A model generated the notes under the pieces. It was given only the letters and a program-made list of their open reading frames with translations. It searched no databases and was not told the DNA's origin. The translations under genes were made by a program, and so were the position numbers. Below, piece after piece: positions 54,267 to 63,873 of a stretch of DNA of 64,000 bases. How positions within the stretch are numbered: position 1 is the first letter of the stretch; each line of letters begins with the position of its first letter. This DNA is from Phocoenobacter atlanticus (GTDB lineage Bacteria > Pseudomonadota > Gammaproteobacteria > Enterobacterales > Pasteurellaceae): NCBI RefSeq assembly GCF_030764225.1, contig NZ_JASAXH010000013.1; one strand, given 5' to 3'.

Positions 54267-56102
54267 TTACTCAACCGTTACTGCTTTTGCTAAATTACGA
54301 GGTTGATCAACATCAGTGCCTTTAATTAAGGCGATGTGATAAGACAATAATTGTAATGGCACGGTGTAGAAAATCGGTGCCGTAACCTGATCGACTTTTG
54401 GCATTACTAACGTTTTGAAATTATCTGAATCCGTAAAACCAGCATCTTTATCCGCAAAGATATAAAGCTGTCCGCCTCTGGCACTCACTTCTTCAATATT
54501 TGATTTTACTTTTTCTAATAAATCATTTTCAGGAGCAATTACCACCACTGGCATATCGCTATCAATCAAGGCTAATGGACCGTGTTTTAATTCACCTGCG
54601 GCGTAAGCTTCTGCGTGAATATAAGAAATCTCTTTTAATTTCAATGCTGATTCCATTGCGATAGGATAAAACTCACCACGTCCTAAGAATAGAGTATGGT
54701 GTTTTTCGGCGAAATCTTGTGATAATTTTTCAATTTCTTTGTCAAACACTAACGCACTTTCAATTTGTGCGGGTAAGCGTTGTAAAGATTGCACGATTTG
54801 CTTCTCTTCTTGTTCGCTCAATGTCCCTTTTAAACGCCCAATTGCAGTATTTAAAAGTAATAAACAAGTTAATTGAGTGGTAAAAGCTTTGGTTGACGCA
54901 ACACCAATTTCTACGCCCGCTTTTGTCATAAAGGCAAAGTCAGATTCACGCACTAATGATGAACTTGCCACGTTACAAATCACCATTGATGACATAAACC
55001 CTGATTCTTGTGCTAAACGTAATGCTGCCAACGTATCTGCGGTTTCCCCCGATTGTGAAAGGGTAATCAATAAGCTATTTGGACGAGTCACAAATTTACG
55101 ATAGCGGAATTCAGAGGCAATTTCCACATCACAACTTACGCCAGCAATAGACTCAAACCAGTAGCGAGCCACCATTCCAGCGTTATAAGATGTACCACAC
55201 GCTACAATTTGGATATGCTCAACTTTTGCTAAGATTTTATCGACATCTTTACCCATAGCGTCAACATTCACTTTACCGTTGGTAATACGACCTTCAAGAG
55301 TATTGATAATCGCAACTGGTTGTTCAAAAATTTCTTTTTGCATATAGTGGCGATACTGCCCTTTATCTGCCGCATCATTTTCAAAATGCGATTCGTGAAT
55401 TTCACGTTGCACAGGCTTATCTTCACGATCAAAAATATCGACTGTTTTGCGTGTAATCTCCGCAACATCGCCTTCTTCTAAGTAAATAAAACGGTGGGTT
55501 ACGCTTAATAACGCCAAAGGATCTGAACCGATAAAGTTCTCGCCTACACCTAACCCAATCACTAATGGACTGCCTGAACGAGCCACGATTAAATGTTCTG
55601 GTTCATCTTGATTCATCACCACAGTACCATAAGCACCACGCAACTGTTTTACGGTTTTCTTCACTGCTTCTAGTAACGTTTCAGATGTGCGTAATTCCCA
55701 TTCTACTAAGTGAGCGATAACTTCGGTATCCGTTTGTGATAAAAATTCATAGCCCTTTGCTTTTAATTCTTCACGTAATTCTTCGTAGTTTTCAATAATA
55801 CCATTGTGAACTACCGCAATTTTACCACTGACGTGAGGGTGTGCATTGATTTCACTTGGTTCGCCGTGTGTTGCCCAACGTGTGTGAGCAATGCCTGTTC
55901 CACCAATTACATTACTTTCCGCCACTGCATTTTCTAATTCTTTTACTTTACCGACTCGGCGAACGACTTGCATCTCTTTGGTTGTCGCATTTAGCACAGC
56001 AACGCCCGCTGAATCATAACCACGATATTCTAAACGATGTAACCCATCAACCAAAATGTCTGCCACATCACGCTGTGCTACTGCACCTACTATTCCACAC
56101 AT
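54267..56102 (-). CDS. glmS: Glutamine--fructose-6-phosphate aminotransferase
   Basis: First enzyme of the UDP-GlcNAc pathway, 611 residues. It has the N-terminal glutaminase domain with catalytic Cys after Met1 (MCGIVGAVAQRDV) and two C-terminal SIS domains, including SQSGETADTLAALR and GVASTKAFTTQ, ending NLAKAVTVE. I see no glmS ribozyme. The DeoR-type regulator gene lies 36 bp upstream on the same strand and probably controls it. Confidence 0.98.
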   Translation of the reverse strand: MCGIVGAVAQRDVADILVDGLHRLEYRGYDSAGVAVLNATTKEMQVVRRVGKVKELENAVAESNVIGGTGIAHTRWATHGEPSEINAHPHVSGKIAVVHNGIIENYEELREELKAKGYEFLSQTDTEVIAHLVEWELRTSETLLEAVKKTVKQLRGAYGTVVMNQDEPEHLIVARSGSPLVIGLGVGENFIGSDPLALLSVTHRFIYLEEGDVAEITRKTVDIFDREDKPVQREIHESHFENDAADKGQYRHYMQKEIFEQPVAIINTLEGRITNGKVNVDAMGKDVDKILAKVEHIQIVACGTSYNAGMVARYWFESIAGVSCDVEIASEFRYRKFVTRPNSLLITLSQSGETADTLAALRLAQESGFMSSMVICNVASSSLVRESDFAFMTKAGVEIGVASTKAFTTQLTCLLLLNTAIGRLKGTLSEQEEKQIVQSLQRLPAQIESALVFDKEIEKLSQDFAEKHHTLFLGRGEFYPIAMESALKLKEISYIHAEAYAAGELKHGPLALIDSDMPVVVIAPENDLLEKVKSNIEEVSARGGQLYIFADKDAGFTDSDNFKTLVMPKVDQVTAPIFYTVPLQLLSYHIALIKGTDVDQPRNLAKAVTVE

Positions 56103-56138
56103 AGTTTTATTTTCCTTTTATGTATAAATTTAAAATCA

Positions 56139-56903
56139 CTAAATTTGAGCAATTAGAACGTCAATACCTTTTTGTTCCAACGCTTTCTTCATTTCTAAAT
56201 CAATTTGATTATCGGTAATCACACGATCAATTTGATCCCAATCTAATTCCACATTAGGCATTTTTCTTGCCATTTTGTGAGATTCAATCATCACATTCAC
56301 TTCACGAGATACTTCCGCCATAACCTGACTTAATCCAACCAACTCATTAAAAGTCGTTGTACCCCGTGCTAAATCTAATCCATCAGCACCAATAAATAAC
56401 TGGTCAAAATCATAGGATCGCAATGCGGTTTCCGCCACTTTTCCTTGAAAAGATTCCGAACGAGAATCCCACGTTCCCCCTGTCATCAATACCGTTGGCT
56501 CAATTTCCAAAGCGGTTAATTCTGAAGCAAGTGCAAGAGAATTTGTCATCACAACTAGCCCTGCTTGATTCAAATAAGGAATCAATGCCCCAGTCGTACT
56601 ACCACTATCAATAATGATACGATTATGCTCACGAATACAATTTACCGCCAATTTTGCAATCGCTTTCTTTTGTTTCGAAATATCTTCAATATGTTGCTCA
56701 TCAATAAATTCAGACGGCATTTTAATTGCCCCACCATAACGGCGTAACAATAGCCCACTCTCTTCAAGTATTGTTAAGTCCTTGCGAATTGTTACTTCTG
56801 AGGTTTCAAACTGTTCTGATAACTGTTCCACACTCACTTCCCCTTGTTCTTGAACAAGAGTAGCAATTAAATGACGACGTTGTTGAGTGTTTCGTTTTGA
56901 CAT
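56139..56903 (-). CDS. DeoR-family regulator upstream of glmS
   Basis: A 254-residue sugar-phosphate-sensing repressor. The N-terminal winged helix-turn-helix has the DeoR signature (VSVEQLSEQFETSEVTIRKD), and the C-terminal domain has the sugar-phosphate isomerase-like fold (IIIDSGSTTGALIPYL, LFIGADGLD). Because it directly precedes glmS, an amino sugar phosphate is a plausible effector. An uptake signal lies 60 bp upstream of its start. Confidence 0.9.
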   Translation of the reverse strand: MSKRNTQQRRHLIATLVQEQGEVSVEQLSEQFETSEVTIRKDLTILEESGLLLRRYGGAIKMPSEFIDEQHIEDISKQKKAIAKLAVNCIREHNRIIIDSGSTTGALIPYLNQAGLVVMTNSLALASELTALEIEPTVLMTGGTWDSRSESFQGKVAETALRSYDFDQLFIGADGLDLARGTTTFNELVGLSQVMAEVSREVNVMIESHKMARKMPNVELDWDQIDRVITDNQIDLEMKKALEQKGIDVLIAQI

Positions 56904-56962
56904 AAAATGTTTTGATTGCCTTTAATTAAGTTTCGTTTCGTAATTATATAATAAAAAAGAGA

Positions 56963-56995
56963 TAAGCGGTAAGATTTTTGTGGGGATTTGTAAAA
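56963..56995 (+). repeat. DNA uptake signal upstream of the DeoR gene
   Basis: AAGCGGTAAGATTTTTG with a TTTGTAAA-type block about 17 bp on. Confidence 0.7.
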
Positions 56996-57067
56996 ATAAG
57001 ATGATGGGCAGTATCAAAAGTTAGAATATTATATTTTTTATGACTTAAATATAATAAAATCAATAAG

Positions 57068-57123
57068 ATCACTAAATCGCATATTCTATTTTATAAAAAT
57101 CTCACGATTTCAGGTGTTTTATT
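57068..57123 (+). repeat. Left imperfect direct repeat flanking the AAA/DUF4143 gene
   Basis: A 56-bp segment starting ATCACTAAATCGCA matches 58614-58669 at 45 of 56 positions in the same orientation. It lies 74 bp beyond the 3' end of the ATPase gene. Confidence 0.6.
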
Positions 57124-57196
57124 CTCAATTAGCTTAAAATTGTACAAAATAAGTGGTAAAGAGGGGGTTATGAAAATATCCCTCTTTACTTTTAAG

Positions 57197-58537
57197 CTAT
57201 AAAAACATAGCCATATAAATCGGTAAATGCAAAACATTATCTTTTATCATTAAATCTTTTTGATAAAGAATGATTGATTGTTCTATTTTATGGTTAAATT
57301 TCAAATTAAATTTATCCAAAGAACTATGTTTACGATAACTTGATGACTTTACTTCAACAGCACTAATTTTTTTATTGTGAGATAATAAAAAGTCTATTTC
57401 CATATTATTTTTAGTATTTTCTTTATCTCTTCTAGAATAGAAAAATAAACGATATCCTTGCGTTCTTAATATTTGAGCTACGATATTTTCCATCAACATT
57501 CCTTCATTTATATTTAATTTATCAAATAAAATATTTTTATAAACTTCTGAATGTAATTGCTCATTATCATAAAATGCCAGTGTTAATAGTAAACCTGTAT
57601 CTGCCATATAGCATTTTCTTGTACTAAAATCACTGCTTAGTGCCAACCCCACATTAGGATCTGTTGTATTGAAGCAAGTATTAACAATCATTGCATCAGA
57701 TAACCACATAAATGCGTCTTCATATTCTCGTAAACGTGCATTTTTAGATAATGCTGATAATGTATATTTTTTTTCTTTTTTAGATAATTGTCCTGGAATT
57801 TCATCAAAAATAGCCAATACCTTATTCTGATAATTCCTTGCAAACTTAGCAATATCATTACGATATAAAGTTAAAATATTTCGCTTAATTTTATCAGCCG
57901 CAATAAAATCTTTATTTTTTATATAATTATCAACAACCTGTGGCATTCCACCTATTAACATATATTGTCTAAAATAATTTAAAGTTTTACGATGTAAAGC
58001 CTGTCCTAATGGCTGTTTTTTATGAAAAAAAGTTTTTAGCATCGGGATTGTGGTTTTGTCGCCCATTGCCCATAAAAATTCTTCAAAATCTAGTGGATAA
58101 AGAAAAATATGCTCTTCTTCTGATGGAATAACAATATCTTGAACATTACGTTTTATTGATAACAAAGAACCAGTTTCAATATAATCATAACGCCCATCTT
58201 GAACCAAATATTTAATTAACTGCCTTGCTCTTGGGTATTGTTGTATCTCATCAAAAATAAATAACGTTTCTCTTTCATAAAGAATAACACCATAAAATGC
58301 AGATAGTTTGAGAAAAAACAAATCAAGATCATAGCTTTCTTCTTCAAATAAATTTTTAATCTCTTTTGGAACATTAGCAAAATCAATAATTAAATGACTT
58401 TTATATTCATTTTGAGCAAAGACTTTACACAAATAGCTTTTGCCGACTCGTCTAGCACCATTAATCAAAAGAGCAGTTTTACCTAATGATTGCTGCTTCC
58501 ATTCAATCAATTTATCATACGCTTTTCTTTTTAGCAT
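57197..58537 (-). CDS. AAA ATPase with DUF4143 / PD-(D/E)XK nuclease-like domain
   Basis: The 446 residues contain an N-terminal AAA_14 ATPase (Walker A GARRVGKS at 27-34, Walker B LFIFDEI at 92-98, an arginine-bearing YIETGSLLSIKR segment), the middle ADTGLLL motif of DUF4143 and a C-terminal nuclease-like core (MEIDFLL, then AVEVKSS) with the D and ExK residues in place. Such proteins are common and horizontally mobile in bacteria, and their function is not known. It stands alone, flanked by direct repeats, between the glmS regulator and the mtl operon. I infer it arrived as a unit. Confidence 0.88.
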   Translation of the reverse strand: MLKRKAYDKLIEWKQQSLGKTALLINGARRVGKSYLCKVFAQNEYKSHLIIDFANVPKEIKNLFEEESYDLDLFFLKLSAFYGVILYERETLFIFDEIQQYPRARQLIKYLVQDGRYDYIETGSLLSIKRNVQDIVIPSEEEHIFLYPLDFEEFLWAMGDKTTIPMLKTFFHKKQPLGQALHRKTLNYFRQYMLIGGMPQVVDNYIKNKDFIAADKIKRNILTLYRNDIAKFARNYQNKVLAIFDEIPGQLSKKEKKYTLSALSKNARLREYEDAFMWLSDAMIVNTCFNTTDPNVGLALSSDFSTRKCYMADTGLLLTLAFYDNEQLHSEVYKNILFDKLNINEGMLMENIVAQILRTQGYRLFFYSRRDKENTKNNMEIDFLLSHNKKISAVEVKSSSYRKHSSLDKFNLKFNHKIEQSIILYQKDLMIKDNVLHLPIYMAMFL

Positions 58538-58613
58538 TACTCTGTCCTTTCATAAAAATAAAGCTAATAATATCAACAGGATCACAAAATAACAAGTTTA
58601 TAAGCTTAATTTT

Positions 58614-58669
58614 ATCACGAAATAGCACATTCTTTTTTATAAAATTATCACGAATTTAGATGTTTATTA
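58614..58669 (+). repeat. Right imperfect direct repeat flanking the AAA/DUF4143 gene
   Basis: The partner of 57068-57123: 45 of 56 bases match, starting ATCACGAAATAGCA. It lies 77 bp upstream of the ATPase start, so the repeats bracket the gene at almost equal distances. Confidence 0.6.
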
Positions 58670-58733
58670 AGTAATCCAAACTAGAATGAGTAGTGATATT
58701 TTTATAATGATTTACAAAAGGACGTCATAAAAA

Positions 58734-58832
58734 CGTGATCCATATCATGCTTTTATTAATATATATTTAAAATTGTGATTTAGATCACACTTTAAAAATA
58801 TCTATAAAAAATTTTATGTGACATCTATCACA
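58734..58832 (+). promoter_or_regulatory. CRP sites upstream of the mannitol operon
   Basis: Two perfect TGTGA-N6-TCACA sites (58774-58789 and 58817-58832) and one degenerate site (58734-58749) lie 100-200 bp before mtlA. This is strong catabolite control, as for E. coli mtl, where several CRP sites also occur. The remainder of the 397-bp gap holds the right direct repeat and no gene. Confidence 0.85.
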
Positions 58833-58934
58833 TTTTTAAAATAAATTCTTTTGTTGTTAAAAAAATAAGTGCTAATTTAGTCACTGATTTTTAATCAATG
58901 TCTTTTTATTCACAGCATTTAATGAGGTGCTATT

Positions 58935-60803
58935 ATGTCTTCAAATTTTAAAGTGAAAGTTCAAGGTTTTGGACGTTTCTTATCCAATATGGTAATGCCT
59001 AATATTGGGGCATTTATCGCATGGGGGTTTATTACAGCCCTATTTATTCCAACAGGTTGGTTGCCAAATGAGTATTTAGGAAAACTTGTTGGTCCTATGA
59101 TTACTTATTTATTACCACTTTTAATTGGTTATACTGGTGGTCGTTTAGTTGGTGGTGAACGTGGTGCCGTTGTTGGTTCGGTCGCAACAATGGGAATTAT
59201 CGTTGGTGCATCAATTCCAATGTTCTTGGGAGCAATGATTGCAGGTCCACTTGGTGGTTTAGCAATTAAAACTTTTGATAACTGGGTTGAAGGAAAAGTA
59301 AAAACTGGCTTTGAAATGTTAGTAAATAACTTCTCCGCTGGTATTATCGGTATGATTTTGGCTCTTTTGGCTTATAGTGTTATCGGTGGAATTGTCACTC
59401 AAATTTCAGAATTATTTGCTGCTGGGGTTGATGTATTAGTTAAAGCGAATATGCTTCCATTAACATCATTACTTGTTGAGCCAGCAAAAATTTTATTCTT
59501 AAATAATGCGATTAACCACGGTATTTTCTCTCCGCTTGGTATTCAACAATCCCAAGAAATTGGACAATCAATTTTCTTCTTAATTGAAGCAAACCCAGGT
59601 CCAGGCTTAGGTATTTTACTTGCCTATATGTTCTTTGGAAAAGGCTTGGCAAAACAAACTGCAGGTAGTGCAACTATTATCCATTTCTTTGGTGGTATTC
59701 ACGAAATTTACTTCCCTTATGTGTTAATGAACCCACGTTTAATTCTGGCTGTAATTGCTGGAGGTATGACTGGTGTGTTTACCTTAACACTGTTTAATGC
59801 TGGTCTTGTAGCACCTGCTTCTCCAGGTTCTATCTTTGCAGTATTATTAATGACGCCAAAAGGTGCAACATTAGGCGTGTTATTATCAATTGCACTTTCT
59901 TGTACTGTTTCTTTCCTTATTGCATCAGTGTTATTGAAAACACAAAAAGTAACAGATGAAGAGGGTGATGATTTAGAATCAGCTCAATCTAAAATGCACT
60001 CAATGAAAGCACAAAGTAAAGGTGTTTCATCAGCTTCATTACAACAAGTAAATAAAATTTATGTTGCTTGTGATGCAGGAATGGGATCAAGTGCAATGGG
60101 GGCGAGTATGTTACGTAAGAAAGTTGAGGAAGCAGGCTTAAATATTGAGGTAAAAAATCTTGCCATCAATGATTTACCTGATAATGCTCAACTGGTTATT
60201 ACGCATAAAGATTTAACCACTCGAGCAAAACAACAAGTACCAAATGCACAACATTTGTCATTAAATAATTTCTTAGATAACACTTTTTATAATCAGCTTG
60301 TACAAGATCTAGTTAATGATGAAGGAGTAAATTCGAGCCTAACAAAAAAAGCTAAGCCAGCTCACTGCTTAGAATTGAAAGAATCGCAAATATTCTTAAA
60401 TCTAACTGCGACAAATAAAGAGCAAGCCATTCAGTTTGCTGGCGAAAAACTTGTTAAACTTGGCTTTGCTAAAGAAGATTATATACCTGCAATGTTTGAA
60501 CGTGAAAAACAGGTTTCCACTTATCTTGGAGAAGGAATTGCCGTACCACACGGAACAATTGCTGCTAAAGAAAGTGTGTTAGAAACAGGTATTGTATTCT
60601 GTCAATATCGTGATGGTGTACGTTTCATTGATGATGAAGAGGATGGTGTTGCAAAATTGGTCATTGGAATTGCGGCTCGTAATGATGAGCATATTCAAGT
60701 TATCACAGCAATAACCAACGCATTAGATGATGAAGAAAAAATGCACACATTAATGACGACAGATGACCCACAACAAGTATTAAATTTACTACAAGGTAAA
60801 TAA
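58935..60803 (+). CDS. mtlA: PTS mannitol permease, IICBA
   Basis: Takes up mannitol and phosphorylates it. The 622 residues are a full IIC-IIB-IIA fusion: membrane IIC (about 1-340, with GGIHEIYFPYVLM), IIB with phosphocysteine Cys379 in VACDAGMGSS, and IIA with phosphohistidine His539 in AVPHGT. The product mannitol-1-phosphate is the substrate of MtlD, encoded next. Confidence 0.97.
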   Translation: MSSNFKVKVQGFGRFLSNMVMPNIGAFIAWGFITALFIPTGWLPNEYLGKLVGPMITYLLPLLIGYTGGRLVGGERGAVVGSVATMGIIVGASIPMFLGAMIAGPLGGLAIKTFDNWVEGKVKTGFEMLVNNFSAGIIGMILALLAYSVIGGIVTQISELFAAGVDVLVKANMLPLTSLLVEPAKILFLNNAINHGIFSPLGIQQSQEIGQSIFFLIEANPGPGLGILLAYMFFGKGLAKQTAGSATIIHFFGGIHEIYFPYVLMNPRLILAVIAGGMTGVFTLTLFNAGLVAPASPGSIFAVLLMTPKGATLGVLLSIALSCTVSFLIASVLLKTQKVTDEEGDDLESAQSKMHSMKAQSKGVSSASLQQVNKIYVACDAGMGSSAMGASMLRKKVEEAGLNIEVKNLAINDLPDNAQLVITHKDLTTRAKQQVPNAQHLSLNNFLDNTFYNQLVQDLVNDEGVNSSLTKKAKPAHCLELKESQIFLNLTATNKEQAIQFAGEKLVKLGFAKEDYIPAMFEREKQVSTYLGEGIAVPHGTIAAKESVLETGIVFCQYRDGVRFIDDEEDGVAKLVIGIAARNDEHIQVITAITNALDDEEKMHTLMTTDDPQQVLNLLQGK

Positions 60804-60811
60804 TCAAAGAG

Positions 60812-60831
60812 ACCCCCTTGCAAAAGGGGGT
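60812..60831 (+). terminator. Hairpin between mtlA and mtlD
   Basis: ACCCCCTT pairs with AAGGGGGT, followed by TTTT. It can partly stop transcription or protect the mtlA mRNA 3' end, making MtlA more abundant than MtlD. An uptake signal begins 4 bases later. Confidence 0.8.
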
Positions 60832-60835
60832 TTTT

Positions 60836-60868
60836 AAGCGGTAAGATCTTACCAACATTTTACAAAAA
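60836..60868 (+). repeat. DNA uptake signal between mtlA and mtlD
   Basis: AAGCGGTAAGATCTTACC with a weak TTTTACAAA block, just after the mtlA hairpin. Confidence 0.65.
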
Positions 60869-60880
60869 GGATTTAATCTT

Positions 60881-62020
60881 ATGAATGCATTACATTTTGG
60901 TGCAGGTAATATCGGGCGTGGTTTTATTGGTAAATTATTAGCTGACTCTAATATTCATATTACCTTTGTTGATATCAACCAAACTCAAATCGATCAAATT
61001 AATCAGCAAAAACAGTACGGTGTAAAAATTGTTGGTGATAATAGTCGTGTAGAAATAGTGAGAAATATAGAGGCTATCAATTCAGCAGATGAAGTCGCGC
61101 TACTAAACAAAATTAGTACCGTTAATTTAATCACTACAGCTGTTGGTCCAAATGTATTAAAAATTATTGCACCAACGCTTGCCAAAGGATTAGTAAAACG
61201 TTTAGAAAATAATAATTCTCAACCATTAAATATTATCGCTTGTGAAAATATGGTAAGAGGTACTTCTTTTTTAAAAGAGAATGTATTTCAATACTTAAAT
61301 AATGAACAGCAACAACAAATTGAACAAATAGTTGGTTTTGTTGATTCAGCGGTTGATCGTATTGTTCCACCTACTCAACCAAATTTAGATGACCCACTTG
61401 AAGTAACTGTTGAAGAGTTTAGTGAATGGATTGTCGATCAAACTCAATTTAAAGGTACTATTCCAGATATTCAAGGTATGGAATTAACTGATAACTTGAT
61501 GGCGTTCGTAGAGCGTAAGCTATTTACTCTTAATACAGGACATTTAGTCACTGCTTATTTAGGTAAACAAGCGGATGTAAAATATATAAAAGATGCCATT
61601 ATTTTAGAAAATATCAAATCTAAGGTAAAAGCAACAATGGAAGAAAGTGGCGCAGTTTTAATTAAACGTTATAATTTTGATCCATTAGTACATTCCGCTT
61701 ATATAGAAAAAATTATCAAACGTTTTGAAAATCCTTATTTAGATGATGATGTAAATCGAGTTGGACGTGAGCCTATTCGTAAACTTAGTCAAAATGATCG
61801 CTTGATTAAACCTTTATTAGGTACGATAGAATTTGATTTACCTAATCAGCATTTAATTGAAGGTGTGGTGATGGCATTACAATATCGTAATCAAGATGAT
61901 CCACAAGCCATAGAATTGGCGGAGTATATTGATCAGAATGGTCTTTATGATGCAGTTAAGCATTATACAGGATTAACGAATGAAGATATTATTTCAAAAA
62001 TTATAAAACTATATAAATAA
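60881..62020 (+). CDS. mtlD: Mannitol-1-phosphate 5-dehydrogenase
   Basis: Oxidises mannitol-1-phosphate to fructose-6-phosphate with NAD. The 379 residues start MNALHFGAGNIGRGFIG, the nucleotide-binding loop, and contain the conserved VDSAVDRIVPP and ERKLFTLNTGH segments. Its stop codon overlaps the mtlR start by one base. Confidence 0.97.
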   Translation: MNALHFGAGNIGRGFIGKLLADSNIHITFVDINQTQIDQINQQKQYGVKIVGDNSRVEIVRNIEAINSADEVALLNKISTVNLITTAVGPNVLKIIAPTLAKGLVKRLENNNSQPLNIIACENMVRGTSFLKENVFQYLNNEQQQQIEQIVGFVDSAVDRIVPPTQPNLDDPLEVTVEEFSEWIVDQTQFKGTIPDIQGMELTDNLMAFVERKLFTLNTGHLVTAYLGKQADVKYIKDAIILENIKSKVKATMEESGAVLIKRYNFDPLVHSAYIEKIIKRFENPYLDDDVNRVGREPIRKLSQNDRLIKPLLGTIEFDLPNQHLIEGVVMALQYRNQDDPQAIELAEYIDQNGLYDAVKHYTGLTNEDIISKIIKLYK

Positions 62021-62544
62021 TGGCATCTCAAGATAATTTTATTGAAAAACTGAGCGATGCACCTTCATTAAGAGGGTTTCTCGCTCTTTCGGTTAACCAA
62101 TTTTCTCACGCTGTTGAGCAATTGATTAACCGTGTTTTTCGTAAAAAAGACTTTGTGGTTGAATCTGTGGTTAATTCGCTCTTTGAACATCAAGGTCCAC
62201 TCGCTGAATTACCTGTCAGATTAAAAGTCCTAGTTAGTTTAGGTGCTATTTCTATGGAAGTTTTTCAAGATATTAATCTTTTTATTGAATTAAAAGAATA
62301 CCTAAGTAATGAAGTTGAAGAATTTGCTTTTTCAGATCCTAAAATTATTGATTTTATAAAAAAACTTCATCATATTGATTTAACTATTATCTTAGCGTTA
62401 CTTAAACAACAACCAGCTTTAAATAATAACAATCCGATACAATATCAAATGCAACAAGCCCGTCTTGATAAAATGATCCGCTCCACTCTTATTTTAGCGG
62501 TAAGTAGTATTAGTGAAAAACTAGATATTGAGAGTCCTTTGTAA
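62020..62544 (+). CDS. mtlR: Mannitol operon repressor MtlR
   Basis: A 174-residue all-helical regulator of the MtlR family, third gene of the mtlADR operon as in E. coli. It has the family segments LRGFLALSVNQFSHAVEQL and VNSLFEHQGPLAELPVRLK. It has no obvious DNA-binding motif, as is typical of the family. It is convergent with pqiA, with only 3 bp between. Confidence 0.93.
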   Translation: MASQDNFIEKLSDAPSLRGFLALSVNQFSHAVEQLINRVFRKKDFVVESVVNSLFEHQGPLAELPVRLKVLVSLGAISMEVFQDINLFIELKEYLSNEVEEFAFSDPKIIDFIKKLHHIDLTIILALLKQQPALNNNNPIQYQMQQARLDKMIRSTLILAVSSISEKLDIESPL

Positions 62545-62547
62545 ATT

Positions 62548-63807
62548 TTACTCAACATCTACCCGCTTATTTTGTTCTTTATGTTTCTTGTGTATTTTCC
62601 ATAACATTTTGGCATCTAAATTTGATGATGAAATCATTGTTAAAAAGACGGCGGCACCAAAGAATACAGCAGCACTGCCGACAGAAAAACTGATGATTTG
62701 TCCTCGTTCTACGAGCGACATCATTAAAGCAAGCACAAATAAATCTAACATAGACCAGCGTCCTACAAAATGAACATAGTGCAGTAGCTTTAATTGAAAG
62801 TGAATATTGTGTTTAAAACGATAGTGAATCGCCAATAATAAATAAGTGATAATGATAATTTTACTGAAAGGAACTAGGATGCTCGCAACAAAAACAATCA
62901 TTGCGACTAAGTAGCTTCCCATTTCTATAAATAGTAGAACGCCTGAAATAAGAGAGTCTGCAGAAATTGAACCTGCCGAATTGGTGATTGAAATAGGTAA
63001 AATATTTGCTGGAATAAGCATTATAGTACCAGCAACTAGTGTTGCCCAAACTCGTTGTAATTTTATACTATCAGAAATAGTTAATTTACTTTCACAACGT
63101 GGGCAACGTAATCGCCCTTTTAAATCAATGATGTTTTCATCAAAGGTATATTCGCATTCTGCACAAAGTGTGGGTGAACAAGGGTGAGCTGGAGGTAGGG
63201 TATGATATTCAGGATAAAAATCAGACCATAATTGTTGAGGATTGATTTTGATAAATAATAGTGTAGTTAGTAGGGTTGTGATAACAAAAGCAGAGAGATA
63301 AATATCAAAATGTAAATCTGCATATTCGTGTACTTTAAATGCAGCTACAGCTAAAGCAACAAAATAAACATCTAGCATTACCCAGGGTTGAATTTTGGTT
63401 AGTAGCAGTAATGTATATTTGGGGCGTTGTTTTAATAAACGTTGTATTGCTAATGTAACAACCAGTGAGGCAAAAAGGCAAGGCATAATCACAGCACAGA
63501 TAAGTACCATAAAGGCAGTAATCGCATAGCCAGAAATAGCCATTTTCCAAATGCCTCCCCAAACAGAGGCATAGACTGGCATTCCTAATAAATCAATACG
63601 CATTAGGGGAAAGGTTAATGCAAAAGGAAGTAAAATAAGAATAGAGATAGCAATAATTGTGCATTTAATGAGCTTCCAGCTATGTCCTTGATGTAACACT
63701 TTATTACAATTCGGGCAACAAGCGGTATGATTATGGTCAGTTTTTGCAATTTTTACTGTGATATCACACTCTTTGCAACGTTGTAAGTAAGTTAAGTCTT
63801 GTTTCAT
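62548..63807 (-). CDS. pqiA: Paraquat-inducible protein A (PqiA/LetA family)
   Basis: A 419-residue inner-membrane protein. Each half starts with a zinc ribbon (CKECD with CPNCNK; CAECEY with CPRCESK) followed by four spans. It has the family arrangement of PqiA/YebS, the partners of MCE-domain proteins (PqiB/LetB) that carry lipids across the periplasm. The MCE gene would lie downstream in the operon, but mtlR lies there on the other strand, so any partner is elsewhere. An uptake signal lies inside near 63718. Confidence 0.88.
   Translation of the reverse strand: MKQDLTYLQRCKECDITVKIAKTDHNHTACCPNCNKVLHQGHSWKLIKCTIIAISILILLPFALTFPLMRIDLLGMPVYASVWGGIWKMAISGYAITAFMVLICAVIMPCLFASLVVTLAIQRLLKQRPKYTLLLLTKIQPWVMLDVYFVALAVAAFKVHEYADLHFDIYLSAFVITTLLTTLLFIKINPQQLWSDFYPEYHTLPPAHPCSPTLCAECEYTFDENIIDLKGRLRCPRCESKLTISDSIKLQRVWATLVAGTIMLIPANILPISITNSAGSISADSLISGVLLFIEMGSYLVAMIVFVASILVPFSKIIIITYLLLAIHYRFKHNIHFQLKLLHYVHFVGRWSMLDLFVLALMMSLVERGQIISFSVGSAAVFFGAAVFLTMISSSNLDAKMLWKIHKKHKEQNKRVDVE
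63718..63750 (+). repeat. DNA uptake signal in pqiA
   Basis: ACAAGCGGTATGATTATGG followed by TTTTTGCAAT. It is an Actinobacillus-type copy inside coding sequence, near the first zinc ribbon. Confidence 0.75.
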
Positions 63808-63873
63808 TCGTGTTTTTTATTCGGAATAATTAAGACTATTGTCTATAATATAATGAGTTTTGCAAGTAAGTTT

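Noticed and set aside
54267..56140. Possible glmS ribozyme near the glmS start
   Set aside because: I saw no ribozyme core in the 36-bp gap between the regulator and glmS. The ribozyme is known from Gram-positive bacteria.
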